Shown one piece after another: positions 1 through 8,899 of a stretch of DNA of 64,000 nucleotides. The notes under the pieces are model-generated. The model had not been told where the DNA came from, made no database searches, and worked only from the letters and a program-made list of their open reading frames with translations. Each line of letters starts with the position of its first letter. Positions within the stretch are counted from its first letter, which is position 1. This DNA is from Alphaproteobacteria bacterium (lineage in GTDB: Bacteria; Pseudomonadota; Alphaproteobacteria; Rhodobacterales; Rhodobacteraceae), in assembly GCA_030425925.1 (NCBI GenBank), contig JAUHZO010000004.1:62001-126000 (forward strand), in the 5' to 3' direction. The translations under genes were made by a program, and so were the position numbers.

Positions 1-8
1 GCTGAGCC

Positions 9-608
9 ATGGCGCGGGCGGCGGGATCCTATTCGCGGATCGTGGCCTGGCTCAAGGTCCTGCTGCCCCTGGTGGCGCTGGCGCTGTTGTCGACGCTGTT
101 CCTGCTGTCGCGCAGCAACGAACCCGCGCTGGACGTGCCCTTTGCCGAGGCGCTGGGCGCGGGCGAGACCGCGCGCGAGCGGATCGGTGCGCCGTTCTTT
201 TCCGGCACGACTGCCCGTGGCGATGCGCTGACCATGACGGCCAGCGCCGCCCGGCCTCAGGGTGCCGGCGTGATCGAGGCCGATGCGCTCAGCGCCCGGC
301 TGCTGCTGTCGGATGGCAGCCGGATCGAGCTGCGGTCGGACCGGGCGACGCTGGAGGACGAAAGCCGCTCGGCCACGCTGTCGGGCGACGTGCAGATCAC
401 CAGTTCCAACGGCTATGTCCTGTCCACCGACGCCCTGTGGTCCAGCATCGAACGGACCGAGGCGCAAAGCCTTGGACCGGTGACGGGCAGCGGGCCGCAT
501 GGCACGCTCAGCGCCGGCCGGATGCGCATCGAAGAGGCAGCGGGCACGGGCGACGTGCAATTTCTGTTCACCGGCGGTGTAAAGCTGGTATACGACCCGC
601 AGCCTTGA
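9..608 (+). CDS. lptC: LPS export ABC transporter periplasmic protein LptC
   Basis: LptC is the bitopic inner-membrane component of the Lpt machine. It receives lipopolysaccharide from the LptB2FG transporter and passes it to LptA. The 199-residue protein has one N-terminal membrane anchor (about residues 12-33, rich in Leu/Val/Ala) and then a soluble beta-rich domain of the YrbK/LptC type. Length is normal for the family. The ATG at 9 leaves only eight bases of window upstream. It is followed after 13 bases by lptA and then lptB, the standard lptCAB order, which is the strongest support for the call. Confidence 0.9.
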   Translation: MARAAGSYSRIVAWLKVLLPLVALALLSTLFLLSRSNEPALDVPFAEALGAGETARERIGAPFFSGTTARGDALTMTASAARPQGAGVIEADALSARLLLSDGSRIELRSDRATLEDESRSATLSGDVQITSSNGYVLSTDALWSSIERTEAQSLGPVTGSGPHGTLSAGRMRIEEAAGTGDVQFLFTGGVKLVYDPQP

Positions 609-621
609 GAAGAGTACCGTC

Positions 622-1107
622 ATGATCCGTGCCATTGCCCTTGTCGTTCTGCTGCTTTCCCCGGGTCTGGCCGCCGCGCAGGGCACCAATGTCGCCTTCG
701 GCGCGATGGAGCGCGATGCGGATGCGCCGGTCGAGGTCACGGCAGACTCGCTGTCGGTGAACCAGTCCGACGGCACGGCGATCTATGCCGGCAATGTCAT
801 CGTGGCACAGGGTGACATGCGGCTGGCGGCAGACCGGGTCCGGGTGGTCTATTCCGAATCCGCGGGTCGGATCGAACGCATGGAGGCCACCGGCGGGGTC
901 ACGCTGGTCAGCGGCGAAGAGGCCGCCGAGGCCGAGCGCGCGGATTACAACATCGACGACGGCACGGTTGTGATGTCGGGCAATGTGCTGCTGACACAGG
1001 GCCCCAACGCGCTGACTTCGCAGCGCATGGTGGTCAATCTCGACACCGGCACCGCGCAGATGACCGGCCGGGTCCGTACCGTGATCCAGCAGGGCACCGG
1101 CCAGTGA
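622..1107 (+). CDS. lptA: LPS transport periplasmic protein LptA (OstA-like)
   Basis: LptA forms the periplasmic bridge that carries lipopolysaccharide from LptC to the outer-membrane LptD/E complex. The 161-residue product begins with a clear Sec signal peptide (hydrophobic residues 4-14, likely cleavage after AAA-Q near residue 19). An OstA-type repetitive beta-strand domain follows, with phrases such as [19 protein letters not shown]. It lies between lptC and lptB. Its stop codon overlaps the GTG start of lptB, so the two are probably translationally coupled. Confidence 0.9.
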   Translation: MIRAIALVVLLLSPGLAAAQGTNVAFGAMERDADAPVEVTADSLSVNQSDGTAIYAGNVIVAQGDMRLAADRVRVVYSESAGRIERMEATGGVTLVSGEEAAEAERADYNIDDGTVVMSGNVLLTQGPNALTSQRMVVNLDTGTAQMTGRVRTVIQQGTGQ

Positions 1108-1865
1108 CGCCGCGCCCCGTGCTGAAGGTGACCGAGGGCGGCAGCGGGCTGCGCGTCAACCATCTGCGCAAGAGCTATCGCAAGCGCGTGGTGATCCGTG
1201 ATGTGACGCTGCGGCTGGACCGCGGCGAGGTGGTGGCGCTCCTGGGCCCCAACGGGTCGGGCAAAACGACATCGTTCTATGCGATTGCGGGTCTGGTCAA
1301 TCCCGATGCGGGTCAGGTGATCATCGACGGGCGCGATGCGACCTGGCTGCCGATGTATCGCCGCGCGCGCCTGGGCATCGGCTATCTGCCGCAGGAAATG
1401 TCGATCTTTCGCGGGCTCAGCGTCGAGGACAATATCGGCGCCGTGCTGGACATTGCGGAACGCGACCGCCATCGCCGCCGCGAAAGGCTGGAGGAGTTGC
1501 TGGGCGAGTTTTCCATCGAACATCTGCGCCGCGCCCCCGCGCTGGCCCTGTCGGGCGGTGAACGGCGCCGGGTGGAGATTGCCCGCTGCCTGGCAGCCGA
1601 CCCGAAATACCTGCTGCTGGACGAACCCTTTGCCGGGGTCGACCCGATCAGCGTGGGCGATATCCGCCATCTTGTGTCCGATCTGAAGAAACGCGGCATC
1701 GGCGTGCTGATCACCGATCACAACGTGCGCGAGACGCTGGAAATCGTCGACCGCGCCTATATCCTGCACGACGGCCATGTGCTGATGTCCGGCACGCCGG
1801 AAGACGTGGTGCGCAACGAAAACGTCCGCCGCGTCTATCTGGGTGACAGTTTCCGCATGTCGTGA
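1104..1865 (+). CDS. lptB: LPS export ABC transporter ATP-binding protein LptB
   Basis: Cytoplasmic ATPase that powers LPS extraction with LptF and LptG, neither of which is in this window. The 253-residue protein has Walker A GPNGSGKT (residues 48-55), the ABC signature LSGGERRR, Walker [13 protein letters not shown] and an H-loop ITDHN. The family-typical C-terminal YLGDSFRM follows. It starts with GTG inside the lptA stop (GTGA overlap). Downstream lie a strong hairpin and a 248-base gap before hpf. Confidence 0.95.
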   Translation: MTPRPVLKVTEGGSGLRVNHLRKSYRKRVVIRDVTLRLDRGEVVALLGPNGSGKTTSFYAIAGLVNPDAGQVIIDGRDATWLPMYRRARLGIGYLPQEMSIFRGLSVEDNIGAVLDIAERDRHRRRERLEELLGEFSIEHLRRAPALALSGGERRRVEIARCLAADPKYLLLDEPFAGVDPISVGDIRHLVSDLKKRGIGVLITDHNVRETLEIVDRAYILHDGHVLMSGTPEDVVRNENVRRVYLGDSFRMS

Positions 1866-1882
1866 CGCCACAGCCTGTGGCG
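1866..1882 (+). other. Hairpin just after lptB
   Basis: CGCCACA-GCC-TGTGGCG is a perfect 7-bp stem with a 3-base loop, starting at the base after the lptB stop codon. No T-tract follows, so it is not a textbook intrinsic terminator. It could protect the 3' end of the lptCAB transcript or act with Rho. In the rest of the 1883-2113 gap I see only a possible -35 element TTGACA near 1917, with no convincing -10, and no gene. Confidence 0.45.
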
Positions 1883-2113
1883 GAACAACCCGCTCACCAT
1901 TTTCGCCGGTTTCGATTGACAGCGCATGGGCTTGTCTTCTCAAATGGAGGAATGGCACTCCGCACGTCTGCATGTCCGATCGCGGCCGCCCCGGTTTCCG
2001 GGGGCCGTCGTGTACAGACTGCAGCAGCGGGGCGCTATTCCTGAACCGGCAAGGTGGCGCGCGGGGCGAAGGCCCCCGTGTCGCTGACGAAGTCGCAAAG
2101 AAAAGGACAAGAC

Positions 2114-2677
2114 ATGCAGTATCAGATCACAGGAATGCATATCGACGTAGGTGAGGCCCTGCAGACCCATGTGAAGGACGAGCTGGCCTCGGTGCTTCAC
2201 AAATACGCCCAGCGCCCCACCGACGCCGCCGTGACCTTTTCCAAAAGCGCCCATGAATTCGTCTGCGAGACGACAGTGCATCTGTCCAGCGGACTGACCG
2301 CTGCCGCCAAGGCCCATGCGACCGAGATCTATGCCGCCTTCGACGCCTGCGCCGAAAAGATGGACAAGCAGCTGCGCCGCTACAAGCGCCGCCTCAAGGA
2401 CCACCACAAGGATCGCGCAACTCCTGTTGAACTTGTGGGTGCGTCCTCGTATATCCTCGCGCGCGAGCCGGAGTCGGAGGACGATGAACCGGAGACGCTG
2501 CAGCCCATCATCGTGGCGGAGATCGAAACCCGGATCCCGTCGCTGAGTGTGGGTGAGGCCGTGATGCAGATGGAACTGGCCGGGGCCCCCGTGCTGGTGT
2601 TCCGCAACGAGAAAAAGGATGGCGTGAACGTCGTGTACCGCCGGGAGGATGGCAATATCGGCTGGATCGATCCGTGA
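2114..2677 (+). CDS. hpf: Ribosome hibernation promoting factor, long form (HPF/RaiA)
   Basis: Binds the 30S decoding region in stationary phase and drives 70S inactivation and 100S dimer formation. The 187-residue length marks the long form. An N-terminal S30AE/RaiA domain (about 1-100) is joined by an acidic linker (EPESEDDEPE) to the C-terminal dimerisation domain (about 130-187), which ends GNIGWIDP. The ATG at 2114 is preceded by AAAAGGACA. An in-frame upstream start exists at 2054 but has no matching domain sequence or better ribosome site. ptsN follows 61 bases later. Confidence 0.93.
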   Translation: MQYQITGMHIDVGEALQTHVKDELASVLHKYAQRPTDAAVTFSKSAHEFVCETTVHLSSGLTAAAKAHATEIYAAFDACAEKMDKQLRRYKRRLKDHHKDRATPVELVGASSYILAREPESEDDEPETLQPIIVAEIETRIPSLSVGEAVMQMELAGAPVLVFRNEKKDGVNVVYRREDGNIGWIDP

Positions 2678-2738
2678 TCCCCTGCCGCGCAGCTCCGGAC
2701 CGACCGACGCCCCTGACAGCCGACCGAACGGACCAAGC

Positions 2739-3203
2739 ATGAAATTCCTTGACCTTTTGAAACCCGAGGCCGTGAAGGTCATCACAGCGGCATCGAGCAA
2801 GAAACGTCTGATGCATGACGTGGCCGAGCTTGTGGCGCAGGCTTATGACCTGCAGGCCGAGGCCGTGGTGGAGGCCCTGATGGAGCGCGAGTCGCTGGGG
2901 CCGACGGGTGTCGGCCATGGCGTGGCGCTGCCGCATGCGCGTCTGCCCGGGCTGGACAGCGTGATCGGGGCGTTTCTTCTGCTGGAAAAGCCGATCCCGT
3001 TCGACGCGGTGGACCGCCAGCCGGTGGACGTGGTGTTTGCCCTCTTCGCCCCCGAAGAGGCGGGGGTCGAGCATCTCAAGGCGCTGGCGCTGGTATCGCG
3101 CAGTTTGCGGGACCAGAGCCTGTGCCGCAAGCTGCGCGCCAATCATGACGCGGCGACGCTGTTCGCCATCCTTACGGAATCGGAATCGGAACAGGCGGCC
3201 TGA
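2739..3203 (+). CDS. ptsN: PTS IIA-like nitrogen regulatory protein PtsN (EIIA-Ntr)
   Basis: Terminal phosphoacceptor of the nitrogen phosphotransferase system. It regulates potassium and nitrogen responses through protein contacts rather than by transporting sugar. The 154-residue product is a single type-2 EIIA domain, with the phosphorylatable histidine in GVALPHARL (His66). The start is placed at MKFLDLL, matching the family N-terminus. rpoN, which sits near hpf/ptsN in many proteobacteria, is absent here. The stop codon lies inside the shared hairpin with the convergent cobT. Confidence 0.92.
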   Translation: MKFLDLLKPEAVKVITAASSKKRLMHDVAELVAQAYDLQAEAVVEALMERESLGPTGVGHGVALPHARLPGLDSVIGAFLLLEKPIPFDAVDRQPVDVVFALFAPEEAGVEHLKALALVSRSLRDQSLCRKLRANHDAATLFAILTESESEQAA

Positions 3204-3219
3204 CCCTTCGGGTCAGGCC
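3197..3219. terminator. Bidirectional hairpin holding both stop codons of ptsN and cobT
   Basis: GGCCTGACCC, loop TTC, GGGTCAGGCC gives a perfect 10-bp stem whose apex reads C-TTCG-G, a very stable tetraloop type. The ptsN stop (3201-3203) lies in the left arm and the cobT stop (3213-3215, read on the minus strand) in the right arm. There is no long T-run on either side. I infer a compact two-way terminator between convergent genes. Confidence 0.7.
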
Positions 3220-4217
3220 TCTGACACGCCCGCTTCGGCAAAAGTGGCCATGCCGTTGTGACACGCCAGGGCGGCGCGCAGGATGCCCAGCGCCAGCGCG
3301 GCGCCCGATCCCTCGCCCAGCCGCATCTCGAAATCCAGCACCGGCACCTTGCCCAGTGCCGTCAGAAGACGGCGGTGGCCGGGTTCAGACGACGCATGTC
3401 CGACAAGGCAGTGCTGCAGCAGCCGGGGATCCGTGGCGTGCAGCACCGCGGCGGCGGCGGTGCAGATGAAGCCGTCCAGCAGCACCGGGATCCGCGCCGC
3501 GCGTGCCGCAAGGACTGCACCGCAGATCGCGGCCTGTTCACGCCCGCCCAGCCGGGCCAGCGCCTCCATCGGGCTGCAGGGCGTGTGCCGCGCGATGCCT
3601 GCGGCGATGGCGGCGCGCTTGCGCGCCATGCCTTCGGCGTCCGACCCGGTGCCGGGCCCGGTCCAGTCCGCCGGATCGCCCCCGAACAGCGCCAGGCACA
3701 GGGCCGCCGCCACGGTGGAGTTGCCGATCCCCATCTCGCCCAGGACCAGCACATCGGCTCTGGGATCGACGGCGGCAGCCCCGGCGTTCAGCGCCCCCAG
3801 CGTCTCGGTCCCGGTCATTGCCGGGGCCTGGGTGAAATCCGCGGTGGGGTGGTCAAGCTCCAGCGCGATCACCTGCAGATCGGCGCCGTTGAGCGTGCAC
3901 AGCTGGTTGATCGCCGCGCCGCCATGATGGAAATTGTCCACCATCTGCGCCGTGACTGCCTGCGGAAAGGGGTTCACGCCCTGCGCGCAGACGCCGTGAT
4001 TGCCGGCAAAGATCAGGGCTTGTGCCCGCGCGATTCGGGGCTGCGCCGTGCCGCGCCATGCGGCCAGGAACAGGGCCAGCTCTTCCAGCCGGCCCAGCGC
4101 ACCCGGCGGCTTGGTCAGGCTGTTCTGGCGGGCCAACGCGGCGTCGCGCGCGGCAATGTCGGCGGTGGGCAGGCCGTCGGCCAGCCCGGCGATATCGGAG
4201 AGACGTTCGATCTTCAT
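3213..4217 (-). CDS. cobT: Nicotinate-nucleotide--dimethylbenzimidazole phosphoribosyltransferase CobT
   Basis: Makes alpha-ribazole phosphate from nicotinate mononucleotide and 5,6-dimethylbenzimidazole, the lower ligand of cobalamin. The 334-residue protein shows the family motifs KPPGALGRLE near the N-terminus, FAGNHGVCAQGVNPFP, GEMGIGNSTVAAAL, and a C-terminal region with a conserved glutamate before GALALG. The start sits in an ATGATGA overlap with the cobU stop, so an ATG three bases upstream (4220) is equally possible. It runs as a cobU-cobT pair divergent from bluE-cbiB-cobC. Confidence 0.93.
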   Translation of the reverse strand: MKIERLSDIAGLADGLPTADIAARDAALARQNSLTKPPGALGRLEELALFLAAWRGTAQPRIARAQALIFAGNHGVCAQGVNPFPQAVTAQMVDNFHHGGAAINQLCTLNGADLQVIALELDHPTADFTQAPAMTGTETLGALNAGAAAVDPRADVLVLGEMGIGNSTVAAALCLALFGGDPADWTGPGTGSDAEGMARKRAAIAAGIARHTPCSPMEALARLGGREQAAICGAVLAARAARIPVLLDGFICTAAAAVLHATDPRLLQHCLVGHASSEPGHRRLLTALGKVPVLDFEMRLGEGSGAALALGILRAALACHNGMATFAEAGVSEA

Positions 4218-4720
4218 CATTTCACTTTCAGGGGCAGGCCGGCCACGGCAAGGGTCACCTCGTCGGCGGCGGCGGCGATGCGCTGGTTGAGGTCTCCGGC
4301 GGCGTCGCGAAAGGCGCGGGCCAGCGCGTTTTCCGGCACGATGCCCATCCCGGTTTCGTTGCTGACAAGCACCACGGGGGAGGTCTGGGCGCGCAGCGCG
4401 GCAAGCAGCCGGTCGGTTGCCGCCTGCCAGTCCGCGTCGGCCAGCATCAGGTTGGTCAGCCACAGGGTCAGGCAATCCACCAGCCGCGGCCGCCCGTCGG
4501 TCTGCGCCAGGGCACCCGGCAGGTCCAGAGGTTCGGCGATGGTGACCCAATCGGCACCGCGCCGTGCCTGGTGGCGGGCGATCCGGTCCGCCATCTCGGC
4601 ATCAAACGCCTGGGCGGTGGCGATATAGACCGCCGGGCTCCCCAGTTCGAGCGTGCGCGCCTCGGCCAGCGCGCTCTTGCCGGACCGCGCGCCGCCAGTG
4701 AAGAGATGAATGCTGGCCAT
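4217..4720 (-). CDS. cobU: Bifunctional adenosylcobinamide kinase / adenosylcobinamide-phosphate guanylyltransferase
   Basis: Phosphorylates adenosylcobinamide and transfers GMP to give adenosylcobinamide-GDP, the substrate joined to alpha-ribazole by cobalamin synthase. The 167-residue product has P-loop GGARSGKS (residues 9-16), an internal VDCLTLWLTN, and the ETGMGIVPEN segment typical of CobU/CobP. The ATG at 4720 is preceded by AGAGGC. Only 67 bases separate it from bluE, enough for divergent promoters but too short for a cobalamin riboswitch. In Rhodobacter nomenclature the gene is also called cobP. Confidence 0.92.
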   Translation of the reverse strand: MASIHLFTGGARSGKSALAEARTLELGSPAVYIATAQAFDAEMADRIARHQARRGADWVTIAEPLDLPGALAQTDGRPRLVDCLTLWLTNLMLADADWQAATDRLLAALRAQTSPVVLVSNETGMGIVPENALARAFRDAAGDLNQRIAAAADEVTLAVAGLPLKVK

Positions 4721-4787
4721 TGTGCCTCTTGTTCCTGTCGGCCCGACAAAGCAGAAACGGGCGAAGCGGGAAAGGGAAAATGCGACC

Positions 4788-5609
4788 ATGCAGTTTGGCG
4801 GGGCGACAGGCGGACGGCGGGTCTTTGTCCCGGGCCATTTCGGCGAGCTGCTGCAGGGCCGTCTGGGGCCGTCGGGTCCGGTTGTTCTGGTGACGCTGCC
4901 CTGCGCAAAACTGGGTGTGCGGGGGCTGTGGCGACCGGGGCGGTTTGCCGTGTCGGGCACCGGGCTGAGCCCGGCCCGCGCCCGGGCTTTCCTGGCCGAT
5001 CTGGGGCTGCCGCGGCGCGGTAAAATCCGGCTGAAGGGGCTTGCCCCGCCGGGATCGGGCACCGGCGTGTCCACCGCGGCGCTGGTGGCGCTGGCGCGGC
5101 TGGCGGGCTGGCGGGGCCCGGTCGAGACTCTGGCCATGGCCTGCCGCGCCGCCGAGGGGGCCACGGACCCGTTGATGTTTGCCGGGGGCGGCGCGCTGCT
5201 CTGGGCCTCCCGCGCGGCGCAGCGGGTGGAGACCGGACCGCACCTGCCGCCCTGCACGATCCTTGGCGGGTTCTGGGGGCCGCCGCTGCGGACTTGTGCC
5301 GGGGATGACCGTTTTGCCGACATTGCCGATCTGGTGGCCGACTGGCGTCAGGCGACAACGCTGGCGTCTTTTGCCGCGCTGGCCTCGGAAAGTGCGGCGC
5401 GCAATGCGGCGCTGCGCGGCCCGGGCAAAGACCCGACCCCGCGGCTGGCCGCCGAGACCGGCGCGCTGGGCTGGTGCGCGGCCCATACCGGCAATGCCCG
5501 CGGCCTGATCTTTGCCCGCGATGCCGTGCCCGCAGAGGCCGGAACCGTCCTGCGCCGTGCCGGGCTGCGCGGCGTGCTGCGCTTTGACGTGGGGGCAGAC
5601 CGGACATGA
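4788..5609 (+). CDS. bluE: L-threonine kinase, BluE/PduX type (GHMP kinase fold)
   Basis: Predicted to phosphorylate L-threonine to O-phospho-L-threonine for the aminopropanol arm of cobalamin. The 273-residue protein opens with VPGHFGELLQG, the PduX/BluE signature, and has a GHMP-type glycine/serine ATP loop around PPGSGTGVSTAA. The start is the ATG at 4788, behind a purine-rich GGGAAAGGGAAAA stretch. The last four bases overlap cbiB. Downstream cobC would decarboxylate the product and cbiB would attach it, so the three genes form a biosynthetic mini-operon. BluE versus PduX is a naming difference; confidence in the kinase role is good. Confidence 0.82.
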   Translation: MQFGGATGGRRVFVPGHFGELLQGRLGPSGPVVLVTLPCAKLGVRGLWRPGRFAVSGTGLSPARARAFLADLGLPRRGKIRLKGLAPPGSGTGVSTAALVALARLAGWRGPVETLAMACRAAEGATDPLMFAGGGALLWASRAAQRVETGPHLPPCTILGGFWGPPLRTCAGDDRFADIADLVADWRQATTLASFAALASESAARNAALRGPGKDPTPRLAAETGALGWCAAHTGNARGLIFARDAVPAEAGTVLRRAGLRGVLRFDVGADRT

Positions 5610-6541
5610 GCTTTGCCTCGATGATGCTGGTGGCCATGGCCATCGACGCCCTGCTGGGCTGGCCCGAGGCGCTGTATCGCCGCATCGGGCATCCCGTGAC
5701 CTGGCTGGGGGCGCTGATCGCGGCGCTGGACACGCGCTGGAATGGCCGTGCGCGGCCGCTGGCGGCGGGGGCGGTTGCCACGGCGGCGGTGGTTCTGGCC
5801 GCGGCCTTCCCGGCGGCGCTGGTCCAGGCGGTCCTGCCAAAGGGCTGGGTCGGGATCGTGCTGGGCGGCGTGCTGGCCTGGCCGCTTGTGGCGCTGCGGT
5901 CGATGCATCAGCATGTGGCCGCGGTGGCCGATCCGCTGCAAGCCGGCGACCTGGACAGGGCACGCGGTGCCGTGGCGATGATCGTGGGCCGCGATCCGGC
6001 GCAGCTGGACGAGGCCGGGATCGCCCGTGCCGCGCTGGAAAGCCTGGCCGAGAACAGCAGCGACGGCATTGTTGCACCGGTGTTCTGGGGTGTGGTCGCG
6101 GGGCTGCCGGGGATTGCGGCCTACAAGGCGGTGAACACGCTTGATTCGATGATCGGCCACCGCACGCCGCGGCACGAGCGTTTTGGCAAGGTCGCCGCAC
6201 GGCTGGACGATCTGGTGAACCTGATCCCGGCGCGGCTGACCGCGGGGCTGATGGCTCTGGTCTCCGGGCGCATGGGCCGGGCGCTGGCGGTGATGGCGCG
6301 GGATGCGTCGCGTCATCGTTCGCCCAATGCGGGCTGGCCCGAAGCAGCGCTGGCCGGGGCGCTGGTCGTCCGGCTGTCCGGGCCGCGTGTCTATGCCAGC
6401 CGCATCGCGGATGAACCCTATGTCAACGCCGACGCCGCCGATCCGTCGCCGCTGGACCTGACCCGCGGGCTGAGGCTTTATGCCCGGGCGATGGCGGCGC
6501 TGGCGGGACTGGTGGCGCTGGTGGCGGTCCTGGGGGGATGA
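5606..6541 (+). CDS. cbiB: Adenosylcobinamide-phosphate synthase CbiB (CobD in aerobic nomenclature)
   Basis: Membrane enzyme that couples aminopropanol phosphate to adenosylcobyric acid, giving adenosylcobinamide phosphate. The 311-residue sequence has several hydrophobic helices and the conserved ENSSDGIVAPVFW and KAVNTLDSMIGH segments. Its start overlaps the bluE stop (ATGA), and its stop overlaps the cobC start in the same way, so all three are probably translated together. Because cobD means a different enzyme in enterics, cbiB is used here. Confidence 0.93.
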   Translation: MSFASMMLVAMAIDALLGWPEALYRRIGHPVTWLGALIAALDTRWNGRARPLAAGAVATAAVVLAAAFPAALVQAVLPKGWVGIVLGGVLAWPLVALRSMHQHVAAVADPLQAGDLDRARGAVAMIVGRDPAQLDEAGIARAALESLAENSSDGIVAPVFWGVVAGLPGIAAYKAVNTLDSMIGHRTPRHERFGKVAARLDDLVNLIPARLTAGLMALVSGRMGRALAVMARDASRHRSPNAGWPEAALAGALVVRLSGPRVYASRIADEPYVNADAADPSPLDLTRGLRLYARAMAALAGLVALVAVLGG

Positions 6542-7509
6542 TGCGCGATCACGGCGGCAATATCGACGCGGCGCAGGCCAAGTATGGCGGCGAGGACTGG
6601 ATCGACCTGTCCACGGGCATCAACCGCGTTCCCTATCCGCTGCCGCAGATCCCCGCGTCCTGCTGGCAGCGCCTGCCCACCGCGGCGGACAAGGCCGCCC
6701 TGATGGAGGTCGCGGCGCGGGCGTTTGGCACCCGCGCCCCGGGTCTGGCGCTGGCCGGGGCGCAGGCCGCGATCCAGATGATCCCGGCGCTGACCCCGTG
6801 CGGGCATGCCAAGGTGCTGGGGCCAACCTATAACGAACATGCCGGGGCGTTGCGCGAGCAGGGCTGGACGGTGCAGGAGGTGACCTGCGCCAGCGATCTT
6901 GGCGGTGCCGATCTGGCGGTGGTGGTCAACCCCAACAACCCCGATGGCCGTCACCTGTCGCCCGCCGGCCTGCTGGCCCTGGCCGACACTGTCGGGCGGC
7001 TGGTGGTGGACGAAAGCTTTGCCGACCCGCGGCCCGACCTGTCGGTGGCCGATCTGGCCAGCGACCGGATCGTGGTGCTGCGCTCATTCGGCAAGTTCTG
7101 GGGGCTTGCGGGGGTGCGGCTGGGCTTTGCCTTTGCCGGAGAGGACGTGGTGGCGCAGCTGGCCGCGCTGGCCGGGCCATGGCCGGTGTCGGGGGCGGCG
7201 CTGAGGATCGGGCAGGTGGCGCTGGACGATGCCGAGTGGCGGGCGCAGACCATCACCCGTCTGCGCGCCGAAACGTCGCGCATCGACGCGCTGGCGGCGC
7301 AGGCCGGCTGGGCGCTGGTGGGCGGGACCGAACTGTTCCGGCTTTATGACACGCCCGACGCGGCGCAGGCCCAGACACATCTGGCGCGGCATCGGATCTG
7401 GACCCGGATTTTCCCTTATTCCCGGGGCTGGATTCGTCTGGGCCTGCCCGGCACGCCGGACGAATGGGCCCGGCTGGCGGCCGCCCTTGCGAGGCCCGCC
7501 CGGGGCTGA
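6538..7509 (+). CDS. cobC: Threonine-phosphate decarboxylase CobC (aminotransferase fold)
   Basis: PLP enzyme that decarboxylates L-threonine-O-3-phosphate to (R)-1-amino-2-propanol phosphate. The 323-residue product is a class I/II aminotransferase-fold protein with the family opening [14 protein letters not shown] and [19 protein letters not shown], and the PLP lysine in [15 protein letters not shown]. It overlaps cbiB by four bases. Its stop is four bases from the convergent aminotransferase gene. It uses the product of BluE and feeds CbiB. Confidence 0.9.
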   Translation: MMRDHGGNIDAAQAKYGGEDWIDLSTGINRVPYPLPQIPASCWQRLPTAADKAALMEVAARAFGTRAPGLALAGAQAAIQMIPALTPCGHAKVLGPTYNEHAGALREQGWTVQEVTCASDLGGADLAVVVNPNNPDGRHLSPAGLLALADTVGRLVVDESFADPRPDLSVADLASDRIVVLRSFGKFWGLAGVRLGFAFAGEDVVAQLAALAGPWPVSGAALRIGQVALDDAEWRAQTITRLRAETSRIDALAAQAGWALVGGTELFRLYDTPDAAQAQTHLARHRIWTRIFPYSRGWIRLGLPGTPDEWARLAAALARPARG

Positions 7510-7513
7510 GCGG

Positions 7514-8683
7514 TCAGATCACCAAAGCGATGCGGCGCAGCGCCTCGGTGATGTTCTCGATGCTGTTGGCATAGGAAAACCGGACATGGCCTTCGCCCCA
7601 GCGGCCAAAGGACGTGCCCGCGATCGTCGCCACCCCGGCCTTGTCCAGGAACAGGTCCTGCGCCGCCTTTGCCGTCAGACCGGTGCCGGTGATGTTGGGA
7701 AAGGCATAGAACGCGCCTGCCGCGTCGGCACATCGCACGCCGGGCAGCGCGTTGAGCCCGTCCACGATCACCTTGCGGCGCGCGTCGAACGCGGCGACCA
7801 TGTCGCGCACGGCGTCCTGCGGTCCGGTCAGGGCGGCCAGCCCGGCATATTGCGCCGAAGCGTTCACGCAGGAATGATCGTTGATGCACAGCCGCGTGAC
7901 ATGCTCTACCGCGGCATCCGGCCAGACGGCGTAGCCCAGCCGCCAGCCCGTCATGGCATAGGTCTTGGACCAGCCGTCCAGCAGGATCACCCGGTCGCGG
8001 ATCTCGGGATATTGCAGCAGCGAGACATGCTGTCGCCCGTCATACAGCATCTGGCTGTAGATCTCGTCCGACAGGATCGCCACCTGCGGATGCGCCTGCA
8101 GACCCGCGACCAGCTTGTCGATCTCGGCCTTGGGCGTGACGCCGCCCGTGGGGTTGGCTGGCGAGTTTATGATGATCAGACGGGTGCGCGGCGTGATCTG
8201 GCCCAGCACGTCGTCAGCGGAGAAGGCAAAGCCGTTTTCCTCGCGCAGGGCCATCGGCACCGGGGTCGCGCCGGAATAGCGGATCACCGATTCGTAGATC
8301 GGAAAGCCCGGGTTGGGGTAGAGGATCTCGGCCCCCGGCTCTCCGAACATGAGCACCGCAAAGAACATGGTCGGCTTGCCGCCGGGCACGACAACCACGT
8401 TGTCGGGGTTCACCTCGACCCCGTGGCGTGTGTTCAGGTCCGCGGCAACCGCCTCGCGCAACACGGGCAGGCCGTTGGCGGGGGTATAGCCGTGATGACC
8501 GTCGCGCAGCGCCTTGATCCCGGCCTCGACGATGTGGTCGGGCGTGCGGAAATCCGGCTGACCGATGCCCAGGTTGATGATGTCGCGCCCCTCGGCGGCC
8601 AGTTTCTGGGCGCGCGCCAGCACCACGAAAGCCGATTCCGTGCCCAGGCGCGACAGGTTTTCGGCGAATTGCAGACCGGCCAT
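7514..8683 (-). CDS. Pyridoxal-phosphate aminotransferase, aspartate-aminotransferase-like
   Basis: Class I/II aminotransferase of 389 residues. It shows the substrate-end motif [17 protein letters not shown], and the PLP lysine context [15 protein letters not shown], and ends in a typical small domain with arginine in EGHVRFSYA. Aspartate or an aromatic/branched amino donor is likely, but the exact substrate cannot be read from sequence. The start MAGLQF at 8683 has a purine-rich upstream stretch (GGGGACCC). It lies convergent to cobC and divergent from rimP. Confidence 0.85.
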   Translation of the reverse strand: MAGLQFAENLSRLGTESAFVVLARAQKLAAEGRDIINLGIGQPDFRTPDHIVEAGIKALRDGHHGYTPANGLPVLREAVAADLNTRHGVEVNPDNVVVVPGGKPTMFFAVLMFGEPGAEILYPNPGFPIYESVIRYSGATPVPMALREENGFAFSADDVLGQITPRTRLIIINSPANPTGGVTPKAEIDKLVAGLQAHPQVAILSDEIYSQMLYDGRQHVSLLQYPEIRDRVILLDGWSKTYAMTGWRLGYAVWPDAAVEHVTRLCINDHSCVNASAQYAGLAALTGPQDAVRDMVAAFDARRKVIVDGLNALPGVRCADAAGAFYAFPNITGTGLTAKAAQDLFLDKAGVATIAGTSFGRWGEGHVRFSYANSIENITEALRRIALVI

Positions 8684-8840
8684 GTGGGTCCCCCTTGTGT
8701 CAGGTCGGGCGTTTATCCCGTGAAAACGGGCGCATGGCAATCGCCGCCGCTTTGGGCTTGCGTCGGGCGGTCTGCGGGCCTATATGGGTCTCAACAGCGG
8801 CACGCCGGGGTCCACACCCGGGGGCCACCGACACGTTCCG

Positions 8841-8863
8841 ACGGGCCGCTGGCCCGTTTTTTT
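8841..8863 (+). terminator. Rho-independent terminator-like hairpin upstream of rimP
   Basis: ACGGGCC-GCT-GGCCCGT followed by a run of seven T residues is a textbook intrinsic terminator. It sits 37 bases before the rimP start and points into the operon. It cannot serve the minus-strand aminotransferase, whose promoter must be nearby, so it most likely ends a short rimP leader transcript. Terminator-bearing leaders before rimP-nusA-infB have been described as attenuators in proteobacteria. Function here is inferred. The rest of 8684-8840 holds other GC-rich stems but no gene. Confidence 0.8.
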
Positions 8864-8899
8864 GTGCCCGGACCAAAAGCCTCTCGAAAGGCTCTGCTG

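Noticed and set aside
1-8. A TGA at 3-5 could be the stop of an upstream gene.
   Set aside because: Only two bases of that gene would be visible, too little to support a feature.
4721-4787. Possible cobalamin riboswitch between cobU and bluE.
   Set aside because: Only 67 bases are available and no B12-box-like sequence is seen.
8684-8840. tRNA gene before rimP, as metY in enterics.
   Set aside because: No cloverleaf, anticodon arm or TTCRA T-loop could be found; only GC-rich stems.
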